The notes beneath the pieces are model-generated. The model was not told the origin of the DNA and did no database searches. It saw only the letters and a program-made list of their open reading frames with translations. Made by a program: the position numbers and the translations under genes. A stretch of DNA of 64,000 nt, from the NCBI GenBank assembly GCA_038229415.1, contig JBBROM010000006.1, positions 193,499-257,498 on the forward strand, in the 5' to 3' direction. This DNA comes from JANXUR01 sp038229415. Lineage in GTDB: Bacteria; Acidobacteriota; Terriglobia; Terriglobales; Acidobacteriaceae. This document shows positions 50,056 to 59,026 of the stretch, in pieces. Each line of letters begins with the position of its first letter. The first letter of the stretch is position 1.

Positions 50056-51150
50056 CTACCGCGAATACTGGTTCCGCAGTTTATCCGCATGACGATCGAG
50101 CGCCAGCGCAATCAGCCGCGAGATCAAGTCGCTGTAGCCCACGCCCGTGGCCGCCCACAACTTCGGATACATGCTGATCGAAGTGAATCCCGGCATGGTG
50201 TTGATCTCGTTCACGTACAGCTTGCCGCTCTTCGCATCCATCAAGAAATCCACCCGCGCCAGGCCCGAACAATCCACGGCCTGAAACGCCTGCACCGCCA
50301 GCTCACGCACTTGCTTTATCTGCACCTTGGTCAGCTTAGCTGGGATCTCCAGCTCAGTCGCACCTGCAAGGTACTTCGCCTCGTAGTCGTAGAACTCCTT
50401 GCACGGAATGATCTCGCCGGGGATGGAGGCCAGCGGCTCGTCATTGCCCAGCACCGAGCATTCAATCTCGCGCGCCTTCTGTTTGGCGCTGCCTACGCCC
50501 TGCTCGATCACCAACTTGCGGTCATAGCGCGCCGCTTCATTGAGCGCCGGGCCGAGTTCCTTGCGGTCATGCGCCTTCGAAATGCCCACTGACGAACCCA
50601 GATTCGCCGGCTTGACGAACACTGGATACTTGAGCGCGGCTTCAATCTGCGCCACGCACTTTTTCGGCGAGGTCTCCCACTGCGCGCGCAGCAGTGTCAC
50701 GTGCTTCACAATCGGCAGTTTGGCATCGCGGAACAGACGTTTCATCACGTCCTTATCCATGCCAGCGGCCGAGCCCAACACTCCCGCGCCGACATAAGCA
50801 ATATCCGCGAGTTCGAGCAAGCCTTGGATCGTTCCGTCTTCGCCGAAAGTGCCGTGCAGCACAGGGAAGATCACGTCGAGCTTGCGGCCCAATCTGGCAT
50901 CGCTTTCCAGCAACGCCAAGCCGTTCGATGACTCCACGCCCGCAGGCAACAACGAAGCCGCTGCATCGCCAGTCAAAAGCTGATGCGCCCGCTCTCCGGT
51001 AAGCCAGCCGCCCTGCTTGGTGATGCCGATCGGCACCACGTCAAACTTAGACTTATCAATTGCTTGCAAAACAGAAGCAGCCGAGAGCAGCGAAATTTCA
51101 TGCTCGCCGCTACGCCCGCCAAAAAGAATGCCAACGCGAAGTTTTTTCAT
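50056..51150 (-). CDS. ddl: D-alanine--D-alanine ligase
   Basis: 364 aa, ATG at 51150. It makes the D-Ala-D-Ala dipeptide for peptidoglycan. ATP-grasp fold with RVGILFGGRSGEHEISLLSA at the N-terminus, FPVLHGTFGEDGTIQGLLEL, the lid region PVFVKPANLGSSVGISKAHD, VEQ-type GVGSAKQKAREIECSVLG, and the metal-binding FLMDAKSGKLYVNEINTMPGF. The long form (about 360 aa) matches DdlA. No mur genes are nearby. Confidence 0.96.
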   Translation of the reverse strand: MKKLRVGILFGGRSGEHEISLLSAASVLQAIDKSKFDVVPIGITKQGGWLTGERAHQLLTGDAAASLLPAGVESSNGLALLESDARLGRKLDVIFPVLHGTFGEDGTIQGLLELADIAYVGAGVLGSAAGMDKDVMKRLFRDAKLPIVKHVTLLRAQWETSPKKCVAQIEAALKYPVFVKPANLGSSVGISKAHDRKELGPALNEAARYDRKLVIEQGVGSAKQKAREIECSVLGNDEPLASIPGEIIPCKEFYDYEAKYLAGATELEIPAKLTKVQIKQVRELAVQAFQAVDCSGLARVDFLMDAKSGKLYVNEINTMPGFTSISMYPKLWAATGVGYSDLISRLIALALDRHADKLRNQYSR

Positions 51151-51204
51151 TGAGGAATTGTTCTCTAATCAAGAAAGGAATAGTGCCAATGATAGTGGAA
51201 TCAG

Positions 51205-51804
51205 CTACTCGTTATCCGACATGAAAATCCAGACGACTTTGCCATCTCGGATTCCAAAGAATGTACTCTTGAGTTCATCGTCCGCACCGCGGTAATTAAG
51301 TGATGTGTCCCCGATTTTCCGGCGCGCAACACCGGAATGTCCCGGGGACGAACCACGAATGAGCCCTCTGAAGTCGTTACCCGTAATTGCTTCCACGAAA
51401 CTCGGCTTGCCGTAGGCCGCGACGACTTCTCCTCGTGTACTACCTATCCCAATTCCCTTCTCAGTTTTCCATCCCGCGAGATCGTCATTCGTGATCTGAA
51501 CGGGGAGATCCAAGCAGTTAGGGAAGTCGGAAATTGTTATACCACCGGCGACCCGCTCGTCGTATGAATCTGCCATGCGCGTCAAGATGAGGAACGTATC
51601 GCTCTGCTGGGATCGGTAACAGAAGGAATCTCGCGCCTTCTTTGCAGGGATACCTAAACGATCAAAAAGACTCCGCATCGAAACGTCCCGATCAATGCGA
51701 AATGGGCCGAGGTTACTCGGCCCATAGTACGCCCGGCCCTTCGCTGATGCAGACGAAAGTGCCGCAAGAATAGTAGCCGCGAGAACAGCACTCCTGATCG
51801 ACAT
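51205..51804 (-). CDS. Secreted protein of unknown function
   Basis: 199 aa from ATG 51804 (51813 is also possible). The signal peptide is MSIRSAVLAATILAALSSAS. The mature part has YYGPSNLGPFRIDRDVSMRS, two cysteines about 45 residues apart (DSFCYRSQ, DFPNCLDLP) and GIGIGSTRGEVVAAYGKPSF, a short-repeat motif typical of small periplasmic proteins with a BamE/SmpA-like turn (x-G-x-T-x-x-E-V-x-x-x-Y-G-x-P). The end is KVVWIFMSDNE. It lies between ddl and the arginase gene on the same strand. Function unknown. Confidence 0.65.
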   Translation of the reverse strand: MSIRSAVLAATILAALSSASAKGRAYYGPSNLGPFRIDRDVSMRSLFDRLGIPAKKARDSFCYRSQQSDTFLILTRMADSYDERVAGGITISDFPNCLDLPVQITNDDLAGWKTEKGIGIGSTRGEVVAAYGKPSFVEAITGNDFRGLIRGSSPGHSGVARRKIGDTSLNYRGADDELKSTFFGIRDGKVVWIFMSDNE

Positions 51805-51839
51805 AAAAGCCAAGCCATGCCCTCACAATGCTCAGACTC

Positions 51840-51860
51840 GAAACCCGAGACTCGAAACCG
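51840..51860. repeat. GAAACCC/GAGACTC heptads next to the arginase gene end
   Basis: Three 7-base units (GAAACCC, GAGACTC, GAAACCG), preceded by GACTC. They are the same type as in the leuC-leuD spacer at 7582-7615, and stop 2 nt before the arginase stop codon. Confidence 0.6.
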
Positions 51861-51862
51861 CT

Positions 51863-52861
51863 TTAAAGTATCTTCTTCCCAAACGCCGACAGCGCTAACT
51901 CCACCGCCAGCTGTGCGGTGCGATTGTGCTCGTCAATCACCGGATTCACTTCCACAATTTCGAAGCTGGTCATGCGCCCGTGGTCGTGGATGATCTCCAT
52001 CGCCAAGTGTGCCTCGCGATACGTTGCGCCACCTTCCACCGGCGTGCCCACGCCGGGCGCATCTTCGGGATCAATCCAATCCATATCGAGCGACACGTGG
52101 TAGCCTGCCGTGCCGCGGCCCACGATGCGCAACGCCTCTTCGATCACCGTCCTCATACCGCGTTCGTCAATATCGCGCATGGTGTAGAACTCAATGCCAG
52201 ACGCGCGAATGTTTTCCTTCTCCGCATCGTCCACATCGCGAATGCCCACCAATACAACATTCTCTGGCGCAACCTTCGGGCCGTCGTGAAAGATGCTGCC
52301 CAACTCCGTTGGCCCCAGACCCAGCAGCGCCGCCAACGGCATGCCGTGTACGTTGCCGCTCGGCGAAGTCTCCGGCGTATTGATGTCGCTGTGTGCATCA
52401 ATCCACAGCAAGCCGATGCGCTGATCTTTACGTCGAAAATATTCACTGACACCAGAAACGGTGCCCGCTGCAATCGAATGGTCGCCGCCCAGCACAATCG
52501 GCACTTTGCCCGCTTCCAGCGCCTTGTAAACCAGGTCGGCACCGCGCGTACAGGTCGCTGTGATTTCCTTCAAATACTTGGCGTTGGGGTCGCCTTCTTT
52601 TTTCTGTTCTGCGATGGCAACGGAAATATTTCCTGCATCCTCAACGATGTGGCCCAGCGCCTCCAACTTGGCTTCGAGTCCGGCCACGCGGACCGCCGAG
52701 GGGCCCATATCCACGCCGCGGCGTGACTGCCCCAGATCGAGCGGCACGCCGATCACCTGAATGTGCCGTGGAGTAATGTGCGAACGAACCGATGGTCGCG
52801 ACTTGGCGGCTGCGGTGGTGGGACGTGCTTGCGTAGTTTCAGCTTGCGATTTTTCTGTCAT
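51863..52861 (-). CDS. rocF: Arginase (ureohydrolase family)
   Basis: 332 aa, ATG at 52861. It hydrolyses arginine to ornithine and urea with two Mn ions. Metal ligands appear in VLGGDHSIAAGTVSGV, LLWIDAHSDINTPETSPSG and YHVSLDMDWIDPEDAPGVGT, followed by PVEGGATYREAHLAMEI and FEIVEVNPVIDEHNRTA. The third site reads SLDMDWIDP where most arginases have SFDVDALDP, a conservative change. A Lys/Thr-rich N-terminal 30 residues is poorly conserved. Arginase rather than agmatinase is inferred from NPVIDEHNRTA and DINTPETSPSGNVHG. Confidence 0.92.
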   Translation of the reverse strand: MTEKSQAETTQARPTTAAAKSRPSVRSHITPRHIQVIGVPLDLGQSRRGVDMGPSAVRVAGLEAKLEALGHIVEDAGNISVAIAEQKKEGDPNAKYLKEITATCTRGADLVYKALEAGKVPIVLGGDHSIAAGTVSGVSEYFRRKDQRIGLLWIDAHSDINTPETSPSGNVHGMPLAALLGLGPTELGSIFHDGPKVAPENVVLVGIRDVDDAEKENIRASGIEFYTMRDIDERGMRTVIEEALRIVGRGTAGYHVSLDMDWIDPEDAPGVGTPVEGGATYREAHLAMEIIHDHGRMTSFEIVEVNPVIDEHNRTAQLAVELALSAFGKKIL

Positions 52862-52946
52862 AAGACACCAGCAACTCTTTACATTTTCACTTTCCTGAAA
52901 GAAATTCCAGAACTACATAATTTGTAAACCACTTCGCATTCGTGCG

Positions 52947-54278
52947 TTACGGATACAGCCGATGCAACGTCCTCGGGAACGGAATCGTCTCGCGCACATG
53001 CTCCAGTCCACAAACCCACGCCACTACGCGCTCAATGCCCATACCGAATCCAGCATGCGGCACGCTGCCATACTTGCGCAGGTCAAGGTACCACTGGAAG
53101 GCTTCCTGCGGCAGGTGATGTTCCTTGATCTTGGCCAGCAACCAGTCATGCTTATCGGCGCGCTGCGAGCCGCCGATGATCTCGCCGTAACCTTCGGGTG
53201 CGAGCATATCCATGCACAGCGCCACATCCGGACGATTCGGATCCGGCTCCATATAGAACGCCTTAACCACCGCCGGATAACGATGCACAATCACGGGACA
53301 GTCAAACTGATTGGCGATGTAAGTTTCGTCCGGCGAACCGAAGTCGCCGCCCCACTCAAACTTCGCTTCCAGCGCACCCTTGGCATGGCCTTCCCGCAGA
53401 ATCGCGACGGCATCGTCGTAGCTGATGCGATGGAACGGCGCCTTCACATTTTTCAGCTTCGCAATATCGCGGCCAATGAATTCGAGGTCAGCACGTCGGC
53501 GCGAAAGCACGCTCTGCACAACATAACTCACCAACTGTTCGCTGAGCAGCATGATGTCCTCGAGTTCGGCGAACGCCATTTCCGGCTCCACCATCCAAAA
53601 CTCAGTGAGGTGGCGGCGCGTCTTCGACTTTTCCGCACGAAACACTGGCCCGAACGAATACACCTTGCCCAGCGCCATCGCTGTCGCCTCAAGGTAAAGC
53701 TGCCCCGACTGCGTGAGGAACGCCTGCTCATCGAAATAATCCACGGGAAACAGCGTCGTCGTACCCTCACAAGCGGCCGGAGTCAGCACCGGCGGGTCGG
53801 TGAGCGTGAAACCGCCATTGTCAAAAAACTCGCGGCACGAGCGGATGATCTCGCCCCGAATACGCAGGATCGCAGCTTGGCGCGGCGAGCGCAGCCACAG
53901 ATGGCGATGCTCCATCAGAAAATCAACGCCGTGATCTTTCAGCGAAATCGGATACGGATCGGCCTCGCTTACGCGCTGCAACACCTGCACCGTCGCCACG
54001 TCCATTTCGAAGCCGCCGGGGGCACGCTGATCCGCACGCACCTTGCCGGTGACGATGACGCTCGACTCCTGCGTCAGTCCCTTGAGCGCGTCGAACGCTT
54101 CGGGCGCGGCATTCTTCGGCACCACGCCCTGCATCAGGCCCGAGCCGTCGCGGAAGATGGGAAACAGCAACTTGCCGCTCTCGCGCTGGTTGTAGAGCCA
54201 GCCGCGCAGCGTGATCATCTCGCCTTCATGCTTGCCCGCTTCGGCAATCGTAGTTACTGGGGGCTTTACTTCATCCAT
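52947..54278 (-). CDS. asnS: Asparaginyl-tRNA synthetase
   Basis: 443 aa from ATG 54278. The frame also starts at ATG 54344, 3 nt after the isomerase stop, adding a basic 22-residue extension. It charges tRNA(Asn). N-terminal OB-fold (MITLRGWLYNQRESGKLLFP), then class II motifs: motif 2 FGPVFRAEKSKTRRHLTEFW and motif 3 GFGMGIERVVAWVCGLEHVR, ending IPFPRTLHRLYP. The absence of the charge signature of AspRS and the FPRTLHRLYP end favour AsnRS. A complete GatCAB would not be needed for Asn if this enzyme is active. Confidence 0.94.
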   Translation of the reverse strand: MDEVKPPVTTIAEAGKHEGEMITLRGWLYNQRESGKLLFPIFRDGSGLMQGVVPKNAAPEAFDALKGLTQESSVIVTGKVRADQRAPGGFEMDVATVQVLQRVSEADPYPISLKDHGVDFLMEHRHLWLRSPRQAAILRIRGEIIRSCREFFDNGGFTLTDPPVLTPAACEGTTTLFPVDYFDEQAFLTQSGQLYLEATAMALGKVYSFGPVFRAEKSKTRRHLTEFWMVEPEMAFAELEDIMLLSEQLVSYVVQSVLSRRRADLEFIGRDIAKLKNVKAPFHRISYDDAVAILREGHAKGALEAKFEWGGDFGSPDETYIANQFDCPVIVHRYPAVVKAFYMEPDPNRPDVALCMDMLAPEGYGEIIGGSQRADKHDWLLAKIKEHHLPQEAFQWYLDLRKYGSVPHAGFGMGIERVVAWVCGLEHVRETIPFPRTLHRLYP

Positions 54279-54347
54279 AAGTTTCTCAATCTCTTTTCGC
54301 TTGCTCCTGCGCTTTTCGTGCAGTGCCTGCATAGCAAGTAGCATGAT

Positions 54348-55214
54348 CTAGTGCGCAGTTTTTCCAGCCGATTCCAGTTTCTGGAACGCCTCGCTAAATT
54401 TCGCCGGGACATCAAGACCGTCTATTCCCGCTGCTTCGATCACCAACGCCGGAGGCTGCGGCAACGACCGCAACAGCCGCATCGTCTCGGCCCAGTCTAT
54501 GCTACCCGGCTTACCTGCACCCGGCCACAGATGAAGGTCACGGTCACCGGCATTGTCATGCAGGTGCGTCGAGCGGATAAAATCCTTGGCAATCGCAAAC
54601 TGCCCAGCAACACCATTCGCGTCAGCATTCTCATTACCGCGCGAAAGATGCGCGTGGCCCACATCGAAACAAATTTTCATGTCGTCGAAATGCAGGGTGC
54701 GGATCAGCTCCACCAATTTTCCCGCGCTGGTCAAATCGCCGTATGAATTTTCCAGCAGCAGTTGCACGCCCAGCGGTTTCGCGAACGTGTGCAAATGTTC
54801 CAGACACGCCATCACATTCTCAAACTTGCGTTCGTCGAACGACTCTTCCGGCTTGCAGATGTGCTGCACCAGGTATCGGAACGGCAGAATTTCCGCCACT
54901 TCCAGCGCCCGCTTGATCTCATCCATGGATTCAACCCGCTGGCGCTTGTCGTGCGCCGCAAGATTCACCTCCACGCCATGGTCGTGGCCGGAATCATCAT
55001 CGGCGAACTTTGGAGCGCGCAGCGCGTGCAGCGCCACTTCATTCGACTTGAACCAGCCCGACACTTCGAGAATCTGCTGCCTGCTGGCATAGTCGAAGTG
55101 CTGGCGCGCGCAGTAAATCTCAATCGCCTGCGCTCCGCCACGCACCAGCGCATCCAGCAGTCCGGGATGCAGCCGCTCATTCAAATACACATAGGTGGAA
55201 GCCGCTCGCATCAT
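54348..55214 (-). CDS. Sugar phosphate isomerase/epimerase (AP-endonuclease-2-type TIM barrel)
   Basis: 288 aa, ATG 55214 shares its A with the ggt stop (TGATG), so it is translationally coupled. Typical barrel strands: AIEIYCARQHFDYAS, EVALHALRAPKF, RYLVQHICKPEES, VQLLLENSYGDLTSAGKLVE with the metal Glu, MKICFDVGHAHLSRGN with Asp-x-x-His, and RSTHLHDNAGDRDLHLWPG. Metal ligands are therefore present. The family isomerises sugars or inosose; the substrate is unknown. It sits between ggt and asnS in a minus-strand run. Confidence 0.85.
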   Translation of the reverse strand: MMRAASTYVYLNERLHPGLLDALVRGGAQAIEIYCARQHFDYASRQQILEVSGWFKSNEVALHALRAPKFADDDSGHDHGVEVNLAAHDKRQRVESMDEIKRALEVAEILPFRYLVQHICKPEESFDERKFENVMACLEHLHTFAKPLGVQLLLENSYGDLTSAGKLVELIRTLHFDDMKICFDVGHAHLSRGNENADANGVAGQFAIAKDFIRSTHLHDNAGDRDLHLWPGAGKPGSIDWAETMRLLRSLPQPPALVIEAAGIDGLDVPAKFSEAFQKLESAGKTAH

Positions 55215-56941
55215 CAGTAACCTACCGCCTTGCCGTTATTTCGCCCATCACTAGCGCCATAGCGCAGGCCAGTTTTGGAGTCCACGGCGATGCACTCGCC
55301 GTCGCTCCAGTAGTGGTCGCGCAGATTGATCGTGTGGCCCATCGTTTTCAGCAGCGCAATCGTGTCGGGCGAAAATCCATGTTCCAGCACAATTTCGTCC
55401 GGCTTCCATTGATGGTGAAAGCGCGGCGCATCCACTGCTTCTGCAAGCGGCATATGGTAGTCAATCACACCCATCAGGATATTCGCGACCGTGGTGATAA
55501 TACGCGGGCCGCCGGGCGTCCCCAGCACCAGAAACAGTTTGCCGTCCTTCAGCACAATCGTCGGCGTCATCGCCGATAGCGGACGCTTGCCCGGGCCAAT
55601 CGCATTCGCCGGGCCTTGAATCAGTCCATATCCGTTGGGCACGCCTTGCTTCGAAGCAAAGTCGTCCATCTCGTCGTTGAGCAAAAAGCCGAGCCCCTCG
55701 ACCGTGGCACGTGAACCGAATGAATCGTTCAACGTCGTCGTCACCGCGACCGCATTTCCATCGGAATCCACCACCGAATAGTGCGTCGTGTGTTCCGGCT
55801 CAGGACGATATTGGCTCGGCGGACGCAACGATGCGCTTTGATCGAGCCCTTCAAATCTTGGGCGATGTAATTCGTCAGATTTGCTCGCATGGAGCAGATC
55901 AATCGTCTCTCGCCACTTCGCCGCGTAGCCACGGTCGAGCAACTGCGGAATCGGAAGCTTGGTAAAATCGGGGTCGCCTAGGAACTCGGCGCGATCATAA
56001 AACGCGCGGCTAAACGCTTCCGCCGTCACGTGAATCGAGGTGGCTGAGCGATTGCCCATCTTGCCGAGATCGAAACCTTCCAGAATATTCAGCGCCTCCA
56101 GCATCACCGTGCCGCCCGACGAAGGCGGTGGTGACGAGATCACCTCATATCCACGATAGGTGCCGCGAATCGGCTCGCGCTCCTTCACTTCGTAGTGAGC
56201 CAGGTCGGCGGTGGTAATAATGCCGCCAGCCTTCTGAATTGCTGCGGCAATTTCACTCGCCAGCGCACCATGATAAAAGTCATCCGGCTTGGCCGCAATA
56301 CGCTCCAAAGTGCGCGCCAGTTCCGGCTGGCGCAAAATGTCGCCTTCCGAAAAGCCCTTGCCGCCATTTTGAAAGATGCGCTTGGAGGCGGCAAACTTCG
56401 CCAAGTCCTCATCCTTCAAGTCCTCGGCGTCTTCCCGCGTCAGCACAAAACCTTCGCGCGCCAGCCGAACCGCCGAGGCCATCACCTTGGCCAACGTCAG
56501 CTTGCCAAATTTCTGCTCCGCATAAACCAGCCCTGCAACCGAGCCCGGCACGCCCGCCGACTTATATCCCAGCAAGCTCAGGTCAGGAATCACATCTCCC
56601 TTGGCGTCGAGGTACATATTTTCCGTCGCCGCTGCCGGAGCCTTCTCGCGATAGTCGAGAAAGTGCGTCTTGCCATCGGCCATGCGGATGAGCATGAATC
56701 CGCCACCACCGATGTTTCCCGCTTGCGGATGCACCACCGCCAGTACGAACCCGGTCGCCACCGCTGCATCAATCGCATTGCCGCCGGACTTCATGATCTC
56801 CACGCCCGCGCGTGAAGCCAATTCATGCACACTCGCCACCATGCCGTGGCTCGCCACCGCAGCGTGCTTTGGCACTGCGGAAGCGCCCACGGAGAGCGCA
56901 ACAACTGCCAATAAAATCAATAATTTGCAACGAATGGGCAT
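55214..56941 (-). CDS. ggt: Gamma-glutamyltransferase
   Basis: 575 aa, ATG 56941. It cleaves glutathione and other gamma-glutamyl compounds in the periplasm. Signal peptide (MPIRCKLLILLAVVALSVGA). The precursor self-cleaves before the catalytic Thr in HTTHYSVVDSDGNAVAVTTT. Conserved residues NAIDAAVATGFVLAVVHPQA and GNIGGGGFMLIR (N-terminal large chain), SSPPPSSGGTVMLEALNILE and NLRDHYWSDGECIA are visible. Length and motifs match the family. It begins the ggt-isomerase-asnS run. Confidence 0.95.
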   Translation of the reverse strand: MPIRCKLLILLAVVALSVGASAVPKHAAVASHGMVASVHELASRAGVEIMKSGGNAIDAAVATGFVLAVVHPQAGNIGGGGFMLIRMADGKTHFLDYREKAPAAATENMYLDAKGDVIPDLSLLGYKSAGVPGSVAGLVYAEQKFGKLTLAKVMASAVRLAREGFVLTREDAEDLKDEDLAKFAASKRIFQNGGKGFSEGDILRQPELARTLERIAAKPDDFYHGALASEIAAAIQKAGGIITTADLAHYEVKEREPIRGTYRGYEVISSPPPSSGGTVMLEALNILEGFDLGKMGNRSATSIHVTAEAFSRAFYDRAEFLGDPDFTKLPIPQLLDRGYAAKWRETIDLLHASKSDELHRPRFEGLDQSASLRPPSQYRPEPEHTTHYSVVDSDGNAVAVTTTLNDSFGSRATVEGLGFLLNDEMDDFASKQGVPNGYGLIQGPANAIGPGKRPLSAMTPTIVLKDGKLFLVLGTPGGPRIITTVANILMGVIDYHMPLAEAVDAPRFHHQWKPDEIVLEHGFSPDTIALLKTMGHTINLRDHYWSDGECIAVDSKTGLRYGASDGRNNGKAVGY

Positions 56942-57181
56942 GTTGAGTCAGCGTCCACTGGCCGAGTCTCTGCCAGCAGCCCACGTTTGGAAATTGCAGT
57001 GGGGAGTATCCTTTTGAGGCTAGCCGAGCCGCAGGCTTGCGTCAACCACAGGTTGCAAGTTCGCCGCGACCCACTCCCGGTTGAGTTCGGCGAATCGTGT
57101 ATTTTTGCGCTAACCCTGACAGGGTAGCGGCGTCTGACTCATAATGCATTGCATGCAAGAACGAGAGGATATTTGCGCCCT

Positions 57182-59005
57182 ATGGAAAGAATCGCAAAGG
57201 TAAAGGCAGCAATCAGACTAGCCGGAATCACAGTGCTGCTGTGCGGCTTTGCGATTGCACAAACCGGCCAAACCGCGCCAACCAGCCCGGCATCTTCGTC
57301 CGCCGCGCATTCAGCAGTGAAAACGCCACCTGCAGCGTCCAGCAGTGCCGCCGCGTCCAAGCCCAACGAAGACAAGCTGAAATGGTGCCGCGAGGTAAAA
57401 TCCGTCGCTGGCGGTGCGGCTGGACTGGAGCCGGGCATGCGCTCCTACGTACTGACCACCGCCGCCAGCGGTCTGAAGCAATGCGACCCCACGCTGGTGC
57501 AGGCAACGCTTACCGACGCCTTCCGGGCCACGCTCGCCATGACGGAGGAGAATAGGCTGACACAAGGCGATCTTCAGTTCAACTCGCTTTCCGCACTTTC
57601 CCACATCAGCGAACCCGCGACCGAATCACTTGTGGGGCAGGCGTTACCGACCGCACAGGGTGGCGTACTTAGCGAATTGGTGGATCGCGCGGCCACCGCG
57701 CGCAAATTTGACCGGGCGCTCGACCTGTTGCATCGCATTCCAGCTGAGGGCTTTCCCTACGGTTCCGCTAATAAGCTCATGGATGCTATGCCCGCTGGAC
57801 GTGAGGCCGACCGGCTTGGCATCTTTCGTTCCGCGCTGGCAGCAGATCAGGCTCCGCAGAGTGGCCAGGGGTTCAACGCTGGCGCGGACTTCGCGGACCT
57901 AATCCGAAATCAATGGAAACACGTGCCCCATGACTTGGCACTGGAAGCCATCCATCAGGTTCTGGACAAAGCGAAGGCCTCGGATGCCGATCCCAAGAAC
58001 GACTTCGGCTTTAACTTCAACTTCAACGGCAAAGCCGCCTCGTTTAACAAGCTCTATGACTTCAAGTTGGTTCAGTTGTTGGGCGTGTTACGTACGCTTG
58101 ACTCTGAAGAGGCCGACCGCCGGATCAAAGACTCTGACTCACTCCAGAAGACGGCGCAGGACTTTCCCAATGGCCTGCCGACGCCGGGCGCGCCACCGCC
58201 AGAGGGTGCGCAACGTGGTTCCGGGCCTGGTGTGACTGGTGGAACCGACGACGGCCCGCACAAAAACGGGGGCCCCGGCGGTCAGCCCGGCGCAGGTGAT
58301 GGGAGTGGCGAGGACAACGTTTCGCTTCGAGTCTCCAGCACGGGCGATGATGCAGCGCAGGCATCTCAGTTCGCATCGGAAGCGACACAACGCGCCACGC
58401 ACCAGCGCTACGACGAGATCGCCGCACAAGTGGACGATAATCCCAAGCAGGCGCTCACAGCGGCACTTTCGCTGCCTGAAACCGAAGGCGACAGCCATCC
58501 TCGTCAAGAGGCCCTGTTGCGCATCGGCCGCGCCGCCAAGGTAAAACATCCGACGGCCGCCCGGGATGCGCTGCAAGAACTCGCTAAGCTCGGGAAGGAT
58601 CAAGAGCCAGGCATATCACCGGAAGCGCTGGCTCGGAATCCGTGGGCCGATGCCTTAGTGCTGGCGGCAGAGCTTAAGGAGTCCGAACTAGGCAAAAAGC
58701 TGCTCGCCATCGGCCTCGACCAAGCCGACAAGCTCAAGGCCAAAGACGCTGACAGCGACGATCCCAACCAAGCCCTGAAGGCTTGGTGGCCGAGCACCAA
58801 CATGGCGCAAAAGATGGTGGCCGCAGCAGGCAAGCTCTCTCCGCAACTGGCCCTCGCCATGGCACAAGAGATGCAAGACCCGGACTGGCAGCTATTAAGC
58901 CGGCTTCGTCTTGCCAACGAGGCGCTCGGCGCTTCCAAGGGCGAAATTCGCACCGAAGTTCATACCAAACACAACGAGTGGAGTTCCGTACAGCAAGAAC
59001 GGTAG
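57182..59005 (+). CDS. Secreted helical-repeat protein of unknown function
   Basis: 607 aa from ATG 57182; ATG 57149 is also in frame. The signal peptide is IRLAGITVLLCGFAIAQ. A Ser/Ala/Pro-rich linker precedes an alpha-helical region (CDPTLVQATLTDAFRATLAM, LVDRAATARKFDRALDLLHR). A Gly/Pro-rich hinge (GGPGGQPGAGDGSGED) at about residue 370 is followed by a second helical half (YDEIAAQVDDNPKQALTAAL, RNPWADALVLAAELKES). The helices come in pairs like an alpha-solenoid. It has no enzyme motif. Acidobacterial genomes often carry such proteins, but I cannot name a role. Confidence 0.7.
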   Translation: MERIAKVKAAIRLAGITVLLCGFAIAQTGQTAPTSPASSSAAHSAVKTPPAASSSAAASKPNEDKLKWCREVKSVAGGAAGLEPGMRSYVLTTAASGLKQCDPTLVQATLTDAFRATLAMTEENRLTQGDLQFNSLSALSHISEPATESLVGQALPTAQGGVLSELVDRAATARKFDRALDLLHRIPAEGFPYGSANKLMDAMPAGREADRLGIFRSALAADQAPQSGQGFNAGADFADLIRNQWKHVPHDLALEAIHQVLDKAKASDADPKNDFGFNFNFNGKAASFNKLYDFKLVQLLGVLRTLDSEEADRRIKDSDSLQKTAQDFPNGLPTPGAPPPEGAQRGSGPGVTGGTDDGPHKNGGPGGQPGAGDGSGEDNVSLRVSSTGDDAAQASQFASEATQRATHQRYDEIAAQVDDNPKQALTAALSLPETEGDSHPRQEALLRIGRAAKVKHPTAARDALQELAKLGKDQEPGISPEALARNPWADALVLAAELKESELGKKLLAIGLDQADKLKAKDADSDDPNQALKAWWPSTNMAQKMVAAAGKLSPQLALAMAQEMQDPDWQLLSRLRLANEALGASKGEIRTEVHTKHNEWSSVQQER

Positions 59006-59026
59006 TAGCGATACGAAACGGCGCGC

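Noticed and set aside
52962..54341. 459-aa open frame on the plus strand across asnS
   Set aside because: Arg/His/Leu-rich translation without motifs, fully antisense to AsnRS with intact class II motifs.
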